DNA from: CAYMAI01 sp964388445
GTDB taxonomy: Bacteria > 4484-113 > JAGGVC01
Direction: 5' to 3'
Length of the DNA stretch: 64,000 nucleotides
Assembly (NCBI GenBank): GCA_964388445.1
Contig: CAYMAI010000003.1
Span: 62,001-126,000 of the forward strand
Shown: piece after piece, positions 25,005-33,779 of the stretch
Numbering within the stretch: the first letter of the stretch is position 1
How the letters are laid out: each line of letters starts with the position of its first letter
The notes under the pieces: model-generated
Database searches by the model: none
Told to the model about the DNA's origin: nothing
The model's input: only the letters and a program-made list of their open reading frames with translations
Made by a program: the position numbers and the translations under genes

Positions 25005-26216
25005 ATGTCAAAACGCACGCTCATTTCTTCAATGGTTTTATTTCTACTTATCCTTGCGGCGCCGGCGGTATTGGCCGGTTGCCCCAGCGCATCCAGAAAT
25101 TCAAGCGAGGAACTGCCAAATGGAACACAGACGGCGAAAGTACCCACAAAACAAGCGAAGTACCAGCTTAAGGGTTCGTTCGGTGGAGATGGTACGCCTG
25201 CAGGGACATTCGAATCTCTAAGTGCGGTTGCGGCCGGCGGAGGCGACGTGTTCGCCGCCGACCGTGCATATTCGTACGTGCATGTTTTTAGCCGTGAAGG
25301 AGTCTTGAAGCGCTCGATTGGATGCGGATTCAAAATCGAAGATTACCTGAAGTCCGACCAAGAGCTTATGGAAGCATATTACGACGTCGAAGATAATATG
25401 GCTCCCGAATTAGAGAACCAAGTGGCATTGAATAGGTTTTTCCGGCCGGAAGACATCGAGTTTTCTGGTGGTCATATATACGTCTTAAGTTCGTTTTTCT
25501 CCAGTTTGGTTGCCAGTCCGAAAATAGAGCCGTCAATCTTGGAATATACGCCTCAAGGTCAGTACTTGAAAACCCACATGCTTTCCACGCTTATAATGCC
25601 GCTGCATTTTGCGGTGGATAAGTCGGGGGCGATTGCGGGCACGGACTCGGTTAAAAATATTATTCAGATTTCGGGCGGAGATGAATCCAATCTTTATGTA
25701 GATACGAAATTAACGGCCAACCTTCGCGATTATATGTCGGAAACAATCGAGGCAAAAGGCAATGCCGCCAAGATTAACGCGATTAAAGCCAAAATGAGTA
25801 ATACCGGAATCGGCAGAGCACAATATATGCAGATATCCGGCATCGCGGCATACACGCCGGTTGTCGACGGCGAGCCGCATCCGGAATCCACGAAGTTCAT
25901 AATTTGCGACAGGGGAAACAAACGGCTTAAGGTTGTTAGCCGCGAAGGAGAAATTCTGAGGCTAGTCGCCGGAACGGACGGAAGCACAAGCCATTTCGGC
26001 TCTCCAATCGATGTTGCCGTCGATACAAACGGCAGAATTTTCGTCCTCGATGCCGAGGGCAAAGTGGCCGTGTTCGATTCGAATTTTGCGAGTATGGGGT
26101 CGTTCGGAGAAGGCGAACTTGAAAATCCGGTTTCCATAGACGCGGATGAATCGGGAGAAATCTGGATTGCCGATTCGGGCTTAGGCAAAATTCTTCACTA
26201 CGCCCCGGATAAATAG
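25005..26216 (+). CDS. NHL-repeat beta-propeller lipoprotein
   Basis: This 403-residue protein begins with a lipoprotein signal (lipobox VLAGC, Cys near residue 26). The mature part contains NHL/SMP-30-like propeller blades, clearest as AVAAGGGDVFAADRAYSYVHVFS, IDVAVDTNGRIFVLDAEGKVAVFD and VSIDADESGEIWIADSGLGKILHY. Such proteins usually bind partners or ligands outside the membrane; no catalytic residues are evident. It starts 9 bases after ribBA without a good ribosome site, so it may be translated by coupling. The meaning of its place next to riboflavin genes is unclear. Confidence 0.75.
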   Translation: MSKRTLISSMVLFLLILAAPAVLAGCPSASRNSSEELPNGTQTAKVPTKQAKYQLKGSFGGDGTPAGTFESLSAVAAGGGDVFAADRAYSYVHVFSREGVLKRSIGCGFKIEDYLKSDQELMEAYYDVEDNMAPELENQVALNRFFRPEDIEFSGGHIYVLSSFFSSLVASPKIEPSILEYTPQGQYLKTHMLSTLIMPLHFAVDKSGAIAGTDSVKNIIQISGGDESNLYVDTKLTANLRDYMSETIEAKGNAAKINAIKAKMSNTGIGRAQYMQISGIAAYTPVVDGEPHPESTKFIICDRGNKRLKVVSREGEILRLVAGTDGSTSHFGSPIDVAVDTNGRIFVLDAEGKVAVFDSNFASMGSFGEGELENPVSIDADESGEIWIADSGLGKILHYAPDK

Positions 26217-26222
26217 TAAACT
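26217..26222 (+). promoter_or_regulatory. -10-like box of meaB, leaderless layout
   Basis: TAAACT starts directly after the stop codon of the propeller gene and lies exactly 6 bases before GTG at 26229. It has the same sequence and spacing as the boxes before the genes at 35163 and 51151. Confidence 0.5.
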
Positions 26223-26228
26223 GGCGGC

Positions 26229-27191
26229 GTGGATAAAAGAAACACCGGCAGCGCCGCCAAAGCGCTGGCCGAACAAATACTTGGAAGAGACAGGCTTGCG
26301 ATTTCTCGCGCGATTTCATTAGCGGAAGATTCGCCCGGATTCGCGGCGGAGTTGCTTTCTGAACTTGGCAAGCCGAAAGAACCGGCATTGAGACTCGGAA
26401 TTACCGGGCCGCCGGGCGTCGGAAAAAGCACGATAGTTGCCGGATTGTTGCCGCTTTTGCTGGCCAAATATGAAAAAGCAGGCGCGATTTTGGTGGATCC
26501 GACAAGCCCGTTCAGCGGCGGCGCCGTCTTGGGAGACAGAATCAGGCTTAAGGAAGCCGCGGAAAGCGACCGGGTGTTCGTTAGAAGCATGGCGAGCCGA
26601 GGTTCTTTAGGCGGAATTAGCTCTTCCACAGGTGCCGCGCTTCGCATTTTGGAGCATTGGGGCGCAAAGGCTATCGTCATCGAAAGCGTCGGAACCGGTC
26701 AACTGGGCACCGACATAGCAACGCTGGCCGACGTCGTGTTTCTTGTGCTTGCGCCCGGAGCGGGCGACTCGATGCAAACGCTGAAAAGCGGTATTTTGGA
26801 GGCTGCCGACGCGTTCATAATAAACAAGGCAGATATGCCCGGGGTGGCGGCGCTTGCGGCAAACTTGGAGGCCGACGCAAGGCTTTCGGACGGTTCGCCG
26901 CCAAGAATAATCGAAGCTGTCGCACGGACCGGCGAAGGAATCGATGCCCTTTGGGACGAGTTTGTGAAAATCAGGGCGAGTCTCGTTTCGGGCGGCGATT
27001 GGGAAAGGCGGCTCAAGATGCGAACCAAATCCGAACTTTTGTTTATCGTTCAATCGCTGATAATGGAGAATTTAACCGCTGATGCGCGATTTTCAAAGGA
27101 ATTCGACGAATGTGTAGATAATGTCGTTTGGGAGAAAGAGGAAATTTACTCGATTGCTCTTAAATTGGCTGAGCGGGTAGGCAAGCATTAG
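26229..27191 (+). CDS. meaB: MeaB/ArgK-type G3E GTPase
   Basis: This 320-residue P-loop GTPase of the MeaB family has Walker A in GITGPPGVGKSTI, the family stretch DPTSPFSGGAVLGDRIR and NKAD for guanine. MeaB proteins load and protect cobalamin-dependent methylmalonyl-CoA mutase and relatives. The segment that normally reads ETVGVGQSE is ESVGTGQLGTD here, a departure at a well-conserved switch. No mutase gene is in the window, so the client is unknown. The start is GTG 26229 by -10 spacing. Confidence 0.82.
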   Translation: MDKRNTGSAAKALAEQILGRDRLAISRAISLAEDSPGFAAELLSELGKPKEPALRLGITGPPGVGKSTIVAGLLPLLLAKYEKAGAILVDPTSPFSGGAVLGDRIRLKEAAESDRVFVRSMASRGSLGGISSSTGAALRILEHWGAKAIVIESVGTGQLGTDIATLADVVFLVLAPGAGDSMQTLKSGILEAADAFIINKADMPGVAALAANLEADARLSDGSPPRIIEAVARTGEGIDALWDEFVKIRASLVSGGDWERRLKMRTKSELLFIVQSLIMENLTADARFSKEFDECVDNVVWEKEEIYSIALKLAERVGKH

Positions 27192-27336
27192 GCGCTCAAC
27201 CGGCACAAAGGCTGAAATAAAACGTAATGTTAACGCGGTATTAACCGTTGTTTTGGCAGAGCATATCGTTGCTTTGTCGAAAAAACTAAAAATTTCTTTA
27301 AAACGCGCAATTGTGGATAATCCCGTTTTTATCCGG

Positions 27337-27342
27337 TATAAT
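27337..27342 (+). promoter_or_regulatory. -10 box of the sigma factor gene
   Basis: TATAAT lies 109 bases before the chosen TTG start, giving a leader of about 100 bases. An imperfect TTGTGG lies 20 bases upstream. The 260-base gap from 27192 to 27451 holds no other gene. Confidence 0.5.
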
Positions 27343-27451
27343 TGCGGGTCAACGAGAGAAGTTCATTTCAGGGCCAAGCCTCTCTAGTTGATTGAATGAG
27401 GGTTTTGCCCGTAAGTTCCGTATATGCAATCCTGCTGGAGGTCATCGCGTT

Positions 27452-28573
27452 TTGGCGGAGAAGATTATCAACACAACAGCTTACTTTCCTGGCGAAGATT
27501 CCATCGTCGCTGCCGTGCTTGCAGCCAACTGCTTCATGTGTCTCGGCGAAGTGGAGGACGTCGTTTTGCGCGAGCGCTCGGCGAACGGCAAAAAAGCCGA
27601 CGAAATGATAAGCATTTTCAACTCTCCCGCATTTCGCGCCGCGACGCGCTCCGGGGCGAAGCTAAGGCCGGCATACAGCTTCCTTCATTTCAGCAAGGAT
27701 GAAGTAAGCAAGGCCGACAGCTTGCGGCTCGACGACTCGGTGAAGATGTATCTGCGCGCCATCGGTCAAGTTCCGCTGCTAACCCCCGAAGAGGAAATCT
27801 ACTTTGCCAGGCGATATCGCGAGGGCGACCTTTCCGCCAAAGAACGGCTCATCGACGCGAACCTGAGGCTGGTCGTTTCCATTGCCAAGAAGTTTCTTAA
27901 CAGGGGTATGAGCTTTCTCGACCTTATTCAAGAAGGCAATCTTGGATTGATAAGGGCGGTGGAGAAGTTCGACCTCGACCGCGGCTTCAAGCTTTCCACG
28001 TATGCGACTTGGTGGATACGGCAGGCAATCAGCAGAGCGCTTGCCGATCAAGGCGAGCTTATTCGCAAGCCTGTTCATATGGTCGAAACGATTACCAAGC
28101 TGAGTAAAGCAAGCAAAGAACTTCAACAGACCAAAGGACGCGAACCGACCAGCAAGGAAATCGCCGAACGCATGGACGTCACCGAAGAAAAAGTGCGCGA
28201 TATTCTTAAGGTAGCTCAAAAGCCGATTTCGCTCGAAAAGCCCATCGGCAACGATAAGGATTCGTTGTTCCAGGACTTTCAGGAAAACAAGAACACAATC
28301 GTGCCCGAAGTCGAGACGATGTACGAATTGACCAAGGCGAAAATCGACAAAATTCTGAAAACGCTCGGCGAACGCGAAGAAAAGGTAATCAGGCTCCGTT
28401 ACGGCCTCGACGACGGACATCCGCGAACGCTGGAAGAAGTGGGACGCGAATTTAACGTAACCCGGGAGCGCATCCGTCAAATTGAGGTCAAGGCGCTCAA
28501 GAAGCTGAAGCATCCCAGCAGAAAGCGCCAGTTTGTGGGGCTTCTGGAATTTTGCGACAGAACCCGCGCTTAA
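27452..28573 (+). CDS. rpoD: RNA polymerase primary sigma factor (sigma-70/RpoD family)
   Basis: This 373-residue factor has region 1.2 (SVKMYLRAIGQVPLLTPEEE), region 2 (NLRLVVSIAKKFLNRGMSFLDLIQEGNLGLIRAVEKFD and STYATWWIRQAI), region 3 and region 4 (RTLEEVGREFNVTRERIRQIEVKALKKL). The His and Glu of the PVHMVET segment, which in E. coli sigma-70 read the TG of extended -10 promoters, are conserved. Region 1.1 is missing or replaced by an unfamiliar segment of about 75 residues. The start is TTG 27452 because GGAGGT lies 9 bases before it; the ATG at 27392 lacks a site. Confidence 0.9.
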   Translation: MAEKIINTTAYFPGEDSIVAAVLAANCFMCLGEVEDVVLRERSANGKKADEMISIFNSPAFRAATRSGAKLRPAYSFLHFSKDEVSKADSLRLDDSVKMYLRAIGQVPLLTPEEEIYFARRYREGDLSAKERLIDANLRLVVSIAKKFLNRGMSFLDLIQEGNLGLIRAVEKFDLDRGFKLSTYATWWIRQAISRALADQGELIRKPVHMVETITKLSKASKELQQTKGREPTSKEIAERMDVTEEKVRDILKVAQKPISLEKPIGNDKDSLFQDFQENKNTIVPEVETMYELTKAKIDKILKTLGEREEKVIRLRYGLDDGHPRTLEEVGREFNVTRERIRQIEVKALKKLKHPSRKRQFVGLLEFCDRTRA

Positions 28574-28591
28574 CAATTACTGAATGTTTCG

Positions 28592-28619
28592 AAGCGGCGT
28601 CACACGGCGCCGCTTTTGC
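28592..28619 (+). terminator. Terminator after rpoD
   Basis: AAGCGGCG (28592-28599) and CGCCGCTT (28608-28615) form an 8-bp stem with an 8-base loop, followed by TTGCTTTTT. Confidence 0.75.
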
Positions 28620-28653
28620 TTTTTCAGGCGCAATTTAATATCATTCGGCACGT

Positions 28654-29619
28654 ATGGCGAAACCTCACGATTTTCCCGATTCGAGCCTCACTAAACGCGG
28701 CGGATATCAACCGGCGAAATTCTTTGGCTGGTTTTTCGTTCTGCTTTTTTTTGCAAACCTGTTTTTCGGAACGGCGTATTTCTTTACCGGCTCGCCATTC
28801 GATATCGGCGGCAAATACGAAAAGCCGGGACCTGCTCCAGATATAACCGATTATCCCTTCAAGTTCAGCGCTGGCTTTCCCTTTCCGCCTGCAATTTTGA
28901 ATTTTAAAGAAATCAGCTTGACCGGCGGCGAATCGTCTTACGAATGGACGCGCATTAACTATATGTCGCAGCTTGAATCCGTGCGCTTCGCTGGCTTTCG
29001 GGAAAGTCTCGGAGTGCCGAGCATTCTTCAAATCAAGGATACATCTTCAATTTCGCCGAATGCGATGCGTAAAATCGCAGGGAAATCGCACGACGATCCG
29101 GCCGTTTTCGCCGCACTTAGCGAGAGGCTTGCGAAGCTCGATTCGGGCTGGATTGCCGTATTGGCCGTGCCGGACAAGTCGTTAAACCTTTTTTCGCCGT
29201 CGAAATCGGGGGACGGCCTTCCAAACGGCGATCCGGAAGACTGGAACCCCGCGCTTATCGGCGCATTGCCGGAAGGCGCCGTGCCGGACATCCGGGTGCG
29301 GCTGTCAAATCTGTTGCCGGATTACGAGTATCCGCTGGCGATTGCTGCGGGTAAGTCCGCTCCTCTGCTGATTGCCGGCAGCCACGGAAGTTTGCTCAAG
29401 CTGGACGAAAGCGGGCGGCTTATCGAGCGGGCGAAGTTGTCCGGCGAATGGTTGCCGATCGGTGGGATTATCTCCGGTAACACATTCGTAGGAATGGATA
29501 TAGTCGTTCTTTTCCGGCGGATAATCGCCATTGTATTTTTGATTACTCCGATATTGGCGTATTTGTCATTTGCGGCGGCATCCCGCAAGCACGGCGACCA
29601 TCAATCGCCGGGGCGGTAG
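28654..29619 (+). CDS. Membrane protein of unknown function with N- and C-terminal helices
   Basis: This 321-residue protein has one transmembrane helix near the start (about 24-46) and one near the end (about 282-308), with roughly 235 residues between them that should lie outside the membrane. The middle shows beta-strand-like segments such as LDSGWIAVLAVPDKSLNL and APLLIAGSHGSLLKLDESGRLIERAKL, the latter reminiscent of a propeller blade or YVTN repeat. No family was recognised. It is followed on the same strand by two exported proteins, so an envelope role is likely. A TATCAT box lies 9 bases before ATG. Confidence 0.6.
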   Translation: MAKPHDFPDSSLTKRGGYQPAKFFGWFFVLLFFANLFFGTAYFFTGSPFDIGGKYEKPGPAPDITDYPFKFSAGFPFPPAILNFKEISLTGGESSYEWTRINYMSQLESVRFAGFRESLGVPSILQIKDTSSISPNAMRKIAGKSHDDPAVFAALSERLAKLDSGWIAVLAVPDKSLNLFSPSKSGDGLPNGDPEDWNPALIGALPEGAVPDIRVRLSNLLPDYEYPLAIAAGKSAPLLIAGSHGSLLKLDESGRLIERAKLSGEWLPIGGIISGNTFVGMDIVVLFRRIIAIVFLITPILAYLSFAAASRKHGDHQSPGR

Positions 29620-29674
29620 GGGCGGAGCGTGGTACAATCCGGCTTTCAATCAACGATCCGGCGTGGAGAAAGCA

Positions 29675-30784
29675 TTGGCTATAAGTCCGCTTAAAGCTGT
29701 AATTTCGATATTCGTTACCTTATTGACGGCACTTTTGCCCTTAACCGCTTTTGGGCAGGACAAAGGCGAAGTGGATATAGACGTTCAAGTCAAAGAAGTC
29801 GACCCTGACAAGGAAAGGGAGCCGGAAAAGCCGGAACCCGGAACCGCAGAGCCAGGCAGCCGGTTCATGTTCGAGCCGAAAGGGCCGTTCGATTGGATTA
29901 GCCAGCATCCGCTTACGCTAACCGTTCTGCAGTTTCCCGCAGAGCAGGCATACGTGCTCTTGCCTGGTGAAACGCGGATTGGATATAGAATCGACCTTGC
30001 AAACGTATTTTTGAAGGAGCAAAGCGGTACGGCGCTTGTCGATATCGATCTGGAAGGCTTGCGTCAGACATTAAGCTATCGGCGCGGGTTCGAAAGCGGC
30101 TGGGAACTTGGCGTATTCGTTCCGTTCCAGTACAACTCGCACGGTTTTATGGACGGAATAATCGAAAGCTGGCATGGATTTTTCGGACTGCCGAACGGCG
30201 ATAGGCCGCTGTTCGCGAAAAAACAATATAACTACGTTGTCGCCAGCGGCAACGAGTTTAAAATTGCGGGCGAAAGCGACGAATTCGGAATCGGCGATAT
30301 TGTGCTTACCGGGAAATACTTGTACAAACCCGAAACCGGTAAGTCTCCCGCCATAGCCGGAAGGGTAGGGTTGAAACTTCCGACGGGAGACGCGGGTGCA
30401 CAGCTAGGAAGCGGCGGTTTCGACTTCGGGGTTAACGTTATCGCCCAAAAGACATACGGAAGATGGATTCTGTACGGCCAAACTGGGTATATTTTTACCG
30501 GTGGGAACGATTTCGGACTTAAGGGTAACGACGTCATTCAGGCGACATTTGCCGCCGAATATCAGCGCAACAGGCGGCTATCCTGGATCGGCCAGTTTCA
30601 ACGAAACACAAATCCGTATTTTACGGGCGCGGACAACATCGACGTCGATACGCTTGAAATGGCTCTCGGATGGAAATACCTTTTCGGCAGGAACTTGCTT
30701 TGGGAAGGCGGATTCAGCGAAGACGTCGTGGTTGACAGCGGCCCGGACTTCGCCATCTTTTCTCAAATCACCTACGGCTTTTAG
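29675..30784 (+). CDS. Outer-membrane beta-barrel protein, DUF3187 family
   Basis: This protein of about 369 residues has a signal peptide (LKAVISIFVTLLTALLPLTAFG then Q). A charged linker precedes a barrel of alternating strands. The segment GFMDGIIESWHGFFGLPNGDRP is characteristic of DUF3187, and the last residue is Phe, as in outer-membrane barrels. This is the best evidence in the window for a diderm envelope. The start is TTG 29675 with GGAGAAAG before it, or GTG 29663. A TACAAT box lies at 29633-29638. It may form a surface unit with the genes on both sides. Confidence 0.8.
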   Translation: MAISPLKAVISIFVTLLTALLPLTAFGQDKGEVDIDVQVKEVDPDKEREPEKPEPGTAEPGSRFMFEPKGPFDWISQHPLTLTVLQFPAEQAYVLLPGETRIGYRIDLANVFLKEQSGTALVDIDLEGLRQTLSYRRGFESGWELGVFVPFQYNSHGFMDGIIESWHGFFGLPNGDRPLFAKKQYNYVVASGNEFKIAGESDEFGIGDIVLTGKYLYKPETGKSPAIAGRVGLKLPTGDAGAQLGSGGFDFGVNVIAQKTYGRWILYGQTGYIFTGGNDFGLKGNDVIQATFAAEYQRNRRLSWIGQFQRNTNPYFTGADNIDVDTLEMALGWKYLFGRNLLWEGGFSEDVVVDSGPDFAIFSQITYGF

Positions 30785-30807
30785 CGCTTTGGCGGGAGGG
30801 ATGACGA

Positions 30808-32427
30808 TTGTTTGAAACGATGATGCGCCTTGGATTTGCGGTTTTCGTTGCGCTTGTCATCTTGTCGCTTGCCGTTTCTTGTCCTCGCCGGCAAAAAAAA
30901 GGAATCGATCAGGGCATAGCGCCGGGGACGGAACTCTCGACCAATATAGTGGCGCCCCCCATTTCGGACGAAGAAAATGCCGGCGAACTACAAATCCTTG
31001 CATATGCAGCAGGCGAACGGCTGGGCTCTTCCGCGCAGATTTTTCTTTACAATCCCGGGGATTCGAAACATGCTATCGCGACGCTATCGGACGGCAAGCC
31101 CCAAAAACTTAACGCCGGAAAATACGACGTTGAAATGGTTTACGTGGACAGATTCAACGTGGAGCGAATCAAATGGGCGTACGGCTTGGATGTCACGCCG
31201 GGAACGATGCTAAAAGAAAAAATAGAATTCGAAAACGGTACGATTTCGTTCGACGTAGGCGGGGCGGGAACGACATATACGGCGGGAGATATTTCCGTTA
31301 ACGTATACGCGCCTGGAACAACTACGCGTCCGGTCGCTCAGGGCACGGCAGATTCCGGAATCGACGTTCTCGAAGGAACATACGACGTACAAATCGAGCT
31401 GAAAAAAGGGACAAAATCGGACGAAATTTGGGAAAAAGGAATCGCGGTAAAACCCGGCGAAACTACATCGATAGAAGTTAATTTCAGCGGTGGCGGGCTA
31501 GTCGTAACGGTGCAGGGCGGGACGGCGCTGCCCGGCGCGGTGCTGGAGGTTTTTTCGGCGGGCACGACAACGAATCCGGCCGCAACCGGAGTGCCGGGCG
31601 AAAACTTCGAAGTGCCACCTGGAAAATACGACATCAAGCTATCGGTTGGCGAAGGCAAGGGCGCATACGAGTATTGGCAAAAGGGCGTCGAAGTCGTAAA
31701 AGGCAAATCCAATAAGGTAGATTTGGCACTTCCGGTCGGAACGGTCAAAGTAAACGCATTCGCGTCGGGAGGCGGACAAATTGCCGGAACCGAAGTGACG
31801 ATTTACGTCTATAAGCCCAGCGATACGTCTTCCGCCGTTTTATATATGAACGGGGCGGAGACCTTCGCGCTCGACGAGGGAACTTACGACATTCGTGTGG
31901 AATATACGAACAGCCAAGACAAGCCGTCGGTTTGGATTCGCGGAGCCAAAGTTGCCGCGGGCAAACATCACACTTTGCGAGCCGACTTCCAGGCGACAAG
32001 CATAACTACTATCGTCAAAGCCGGAAACGAGGAATTGCCCGGAAAAGACGTTCAGGTCTATTACTATCGCGAGGGGAACGACAGCAATTATGCCGGAGCC
32101 GTAATTGCCGGTGCGCCCGCGATTCTCGAATCAGGCAGATACAGAATCAAAGTTGAATACACCGGTAAGCCGGTGAGTTTCGAAGAATGGGCAGGCACAT
32201 TCACCGCGGAATCAGGTAAAGCCGTTACAGTCGAATATAAGCTTAAAGGCGGGTTTGTGAGATTCAGGAACGTTTCCGGAGAGCTTCGCGGCCTAAGCGT
32301 TCGCGATGTCGAGATAAGAGTCAATACGGGCGACAAAGTATTGCTTCCGCATGGCGTTTATACGCTAAGAACCGATGAAGGGGACGTACTAACGGTGGAG
32401 GCCGGAGGCGCGACGATTGAGTATTAG
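30808..32427 (+). CDS. Lipoprotein-like surface protein with six beta-sandwich repeats
   Basis: This 539-residue protein has an N-terminal hydrophobic segment ending SLAVSC (Cys 25), consistent with a lipoprotein although the lipobox is not ideal. Residues 60-539 consist of six repeats of about 85 residues. Each contains a G-x-Y-D/T turn (at 104, 190, 272, 358, 443 and 516), and several show a later Trp-xx-G and a V-xxG-x hairpin, as in Ig-like or carboxypeptidase-regulatory-like domains. No catalytic residues are seen. It probably serves as a surface stalk or adhesin. The start is TTG 30808 with GGGAGGG upstream. Confidence 0.7.
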   Translation: MFETMMRLGFAVFVALVILSLAVSCPRRQKKGIDQGIAPGTELSTNIVAPPISDEENAGELQILAYAAGERLGSSAQIFLYNPGDSKHAIATLSDGKPQKLNAGKYDVEMVYVDRFNVERIKWAYGLDVTPGTMLKEKIEFENGTISFDVGGAGTTYTAGDISVNVYAPGTTTRPVAQGTADSGIDVLEGTYDVQIELKKGTKSDEIWEKGIAVKPGETTSIEVNFSGGGLVVTVQGGTALPGAVLEVFSAGTTTNPAATGVPGENFEVPPGKYDIKLSVGEGKGAYEYWQKGVEVVKGKSNKVDLALPVGTVKVNAFASGGGQIAGTEVTIYVYKPSDTSSAVLYMNGAETFALDEGTYDIRVEYTNSQDKPSVWIRGAKVAAGKHHTLRADFQATSITTIVKAGNEELPGKDVQVYYYREGNDSNYAGAVIAGAPAILESGRYRIKVEYTGKPVSFEEWAGTFTAESGKAVTVEYKLKGGFVRFRNVSGELRGLSVRDVEIRVNTGDKVLLPHGVYTLRTDEGDVLTVEAGGATIEY

Positions 32428-32437
32428 GGGGCTTTAC

Positions 32438-33103
32438 TTATTCTGTTGCGATTGAAGCCTTAAGGGCTTCCGCCGCGGCACGTACATCTTGTGTTCCTAT
32501 CAATGAACCTATCGCGGCGACGCGCGGAATGCCGAAAGGAGTAAGTGCGCTTACGTTGCTTGGAGCAATACCGCCGAGAAAAACAACCGGGAATGGCTTG
32601 CCCGATGCACCGAGCCGAATGGATGTTTCGACGGCAAGTTTCGCCGCGGCCGGTCCGACGCCGAGCATTTTTTTTCCGCCTTTCGTTGTGGAAAAGACTG
32701 GAGAAAACCAGCAGTAATCCGCGCCGGATTTGGCTGCGAATTCAATGTCCTCGATAGAATGCGCGCTGTAGCCTATTGCGATGCTGTCTCCTACCAGATT
32801 CCTAACTTCCGGGATGGGCGGATCTAGGTTGCTTAAATGAACGCCTTCGGGTTGCAGCATTTCGAAAAGCTGGACATTATGCGCGCAAACCCATGGAATC
32901 CCTTTTCTTTGGCAGGCATTTTTTACCGCACTTGCAGCGGGAATGAATTCCGAATTCTTCAATTCATTAAATCTCGCGACTACTACGTCGACGCCGCCGT
33001 CGATGCCTGCCGAAACAAGGGATGCGAGATCACGCCCTGCCGCCGCCTGCAAGTCCGCGATCATCCATAATCTGGCGGAATCGAGCCATGGTATCGGATT
33101 CAT
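32438..33103 (-). CDS. ThiE/TenI-family thiamine phosphate synthase-like protein
   Basis: This 221-residue TIM barrel of the ThiE/TenI family is recognised by PEGVHLSN, GYSAHSIED, ADYCWFSPVFSTTKGGKK and VVFLGGIAPSNVSAL. Some segments that bind substrate in true ThiE are altered (the usual LREK-type stretch is VVARFNE and the NDR region reads AHN), so it may be a TenI-like or otherwise specialised member. It begins 15 bases after the stop of the cyclodeaminase gene, suggesting an operon with hutI. A TACAAT box 8 bases before its ATG could give a separate leaderless message. Confidence 0.7.
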   Translation of the reverse strand: MNPIPWLDSARLWMIADLQAAAGRDLASLVSAGIDGGVDVVVARFNELKNSEFIPAASAVKNACQRKGIPWVCAHNVQLFEMLQPEGVHLSNLDPPIPEVRNLVGDSIAIGYSAHSIEDIEFAAKSGADYCWFSPVFSTTKGGKKMLGVGPAAAKLAVETSIRLGASGKPFPVVFLGGIAPSNVSALTPFGIPRVAAIGSLIGTQDVRAAAEALKASIATE

Positions 33104-33118
33104 AGGCGTTGATTGTAT

Positions 33119-33757
33119 TTATACGCTCTCGATTGTTTTCGGATCCAGCGATTGCCAGACCGCGCTCAAGCCGGGGCCGATTAGCTGGCTTATTTCGTCT
33201 TCCAGTTCCTGCACCTTGCCGCGCGTTCCGCAAACGAAATCTTCGTCGAGCGTTGTTACGTGAGTAAAATAGTCGTTCATTTTCAGCTTTCCGCCGATGA
33301 ACGACGAATAGAGCAGCTGAAGGGCGCATCCTACGTCGCTTAAATCGTGTGAACTCGAAACCAGACTTAGCTTGTGTGCTATAGATGCGACGCGAGCCGC
33401 CCCCGCGGATACCGCGGCCGCCACGCTGAGCGCGCCGCGATAGACTTCGTCGGGTGTAAATCCTTCTACGGTTTTTCCCGATTCAATTTCTTTAACGGCC
33501 TTCAACGCAGCGTGATTTTTATCGAGAAGCTTTTCGAAATGTTGTATTGAATCGTCAATTTCCCATCGCAAGTGTTTTTCTTCCTCCTCCGAAAGCGCGC
33601 CTGAAGGTGAATGAACGCCGTTGTCCAGGGCTTTACGGCAAAGTGCGGCACCAATTAGCCCGGCTAAAGCCGCCGCTGCGCAACCGTCGGCATGCGATTC
33701 CGGTCTGGAGAATTCATCTACGATATCTTCAAGTTCCATCTCCGCAAATTCACTCAT
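33119..33757 (-). CDS. Cyclodeaminase/cyclohydrolase family protein (FTCD C-domain type)
   Basis: This 212-residue all-helical protein corresponds to the stand-alone formiminotetrahydrofolate cyclodeaminase domain (FchA/FTCD-C). ESHADGCAAAALAGLIGAAL near residue 22 replaces the usual PGGGSVAA glycine loop; later helices such as ALSVAAAVSAGAARVASIAHKL fit the family. It would convert formimino-THF to methenyl-THF. Its place between hutI and a ThiE-like gene supports a link with histidine breakdown. The start is ATG 33757 with GGAGG upstream. Confidence 0.78.
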   Translation of the reverse strand: MSEFAEMELEDIVDEFSRPESHADGCAAAALAGLIGAALCRKALDNGVHSPSGALSEEEEKHLRWEIDDSIQHFEKLLDKNHAALKAVKEIESGKTVEGFTPDEVYRGALSVAAAVSAGAARVASIAHKLSLVSSSHDLSDVGCALQLLYSSFIGGKLKMNDYFTHVTTLDEDFVCGTRGKVQELEDEISQLIGPGLSAVWQSLDPKTIESV

Positions 33758-33779
33758 GTCCGCCTCCAAATGAACGTGG

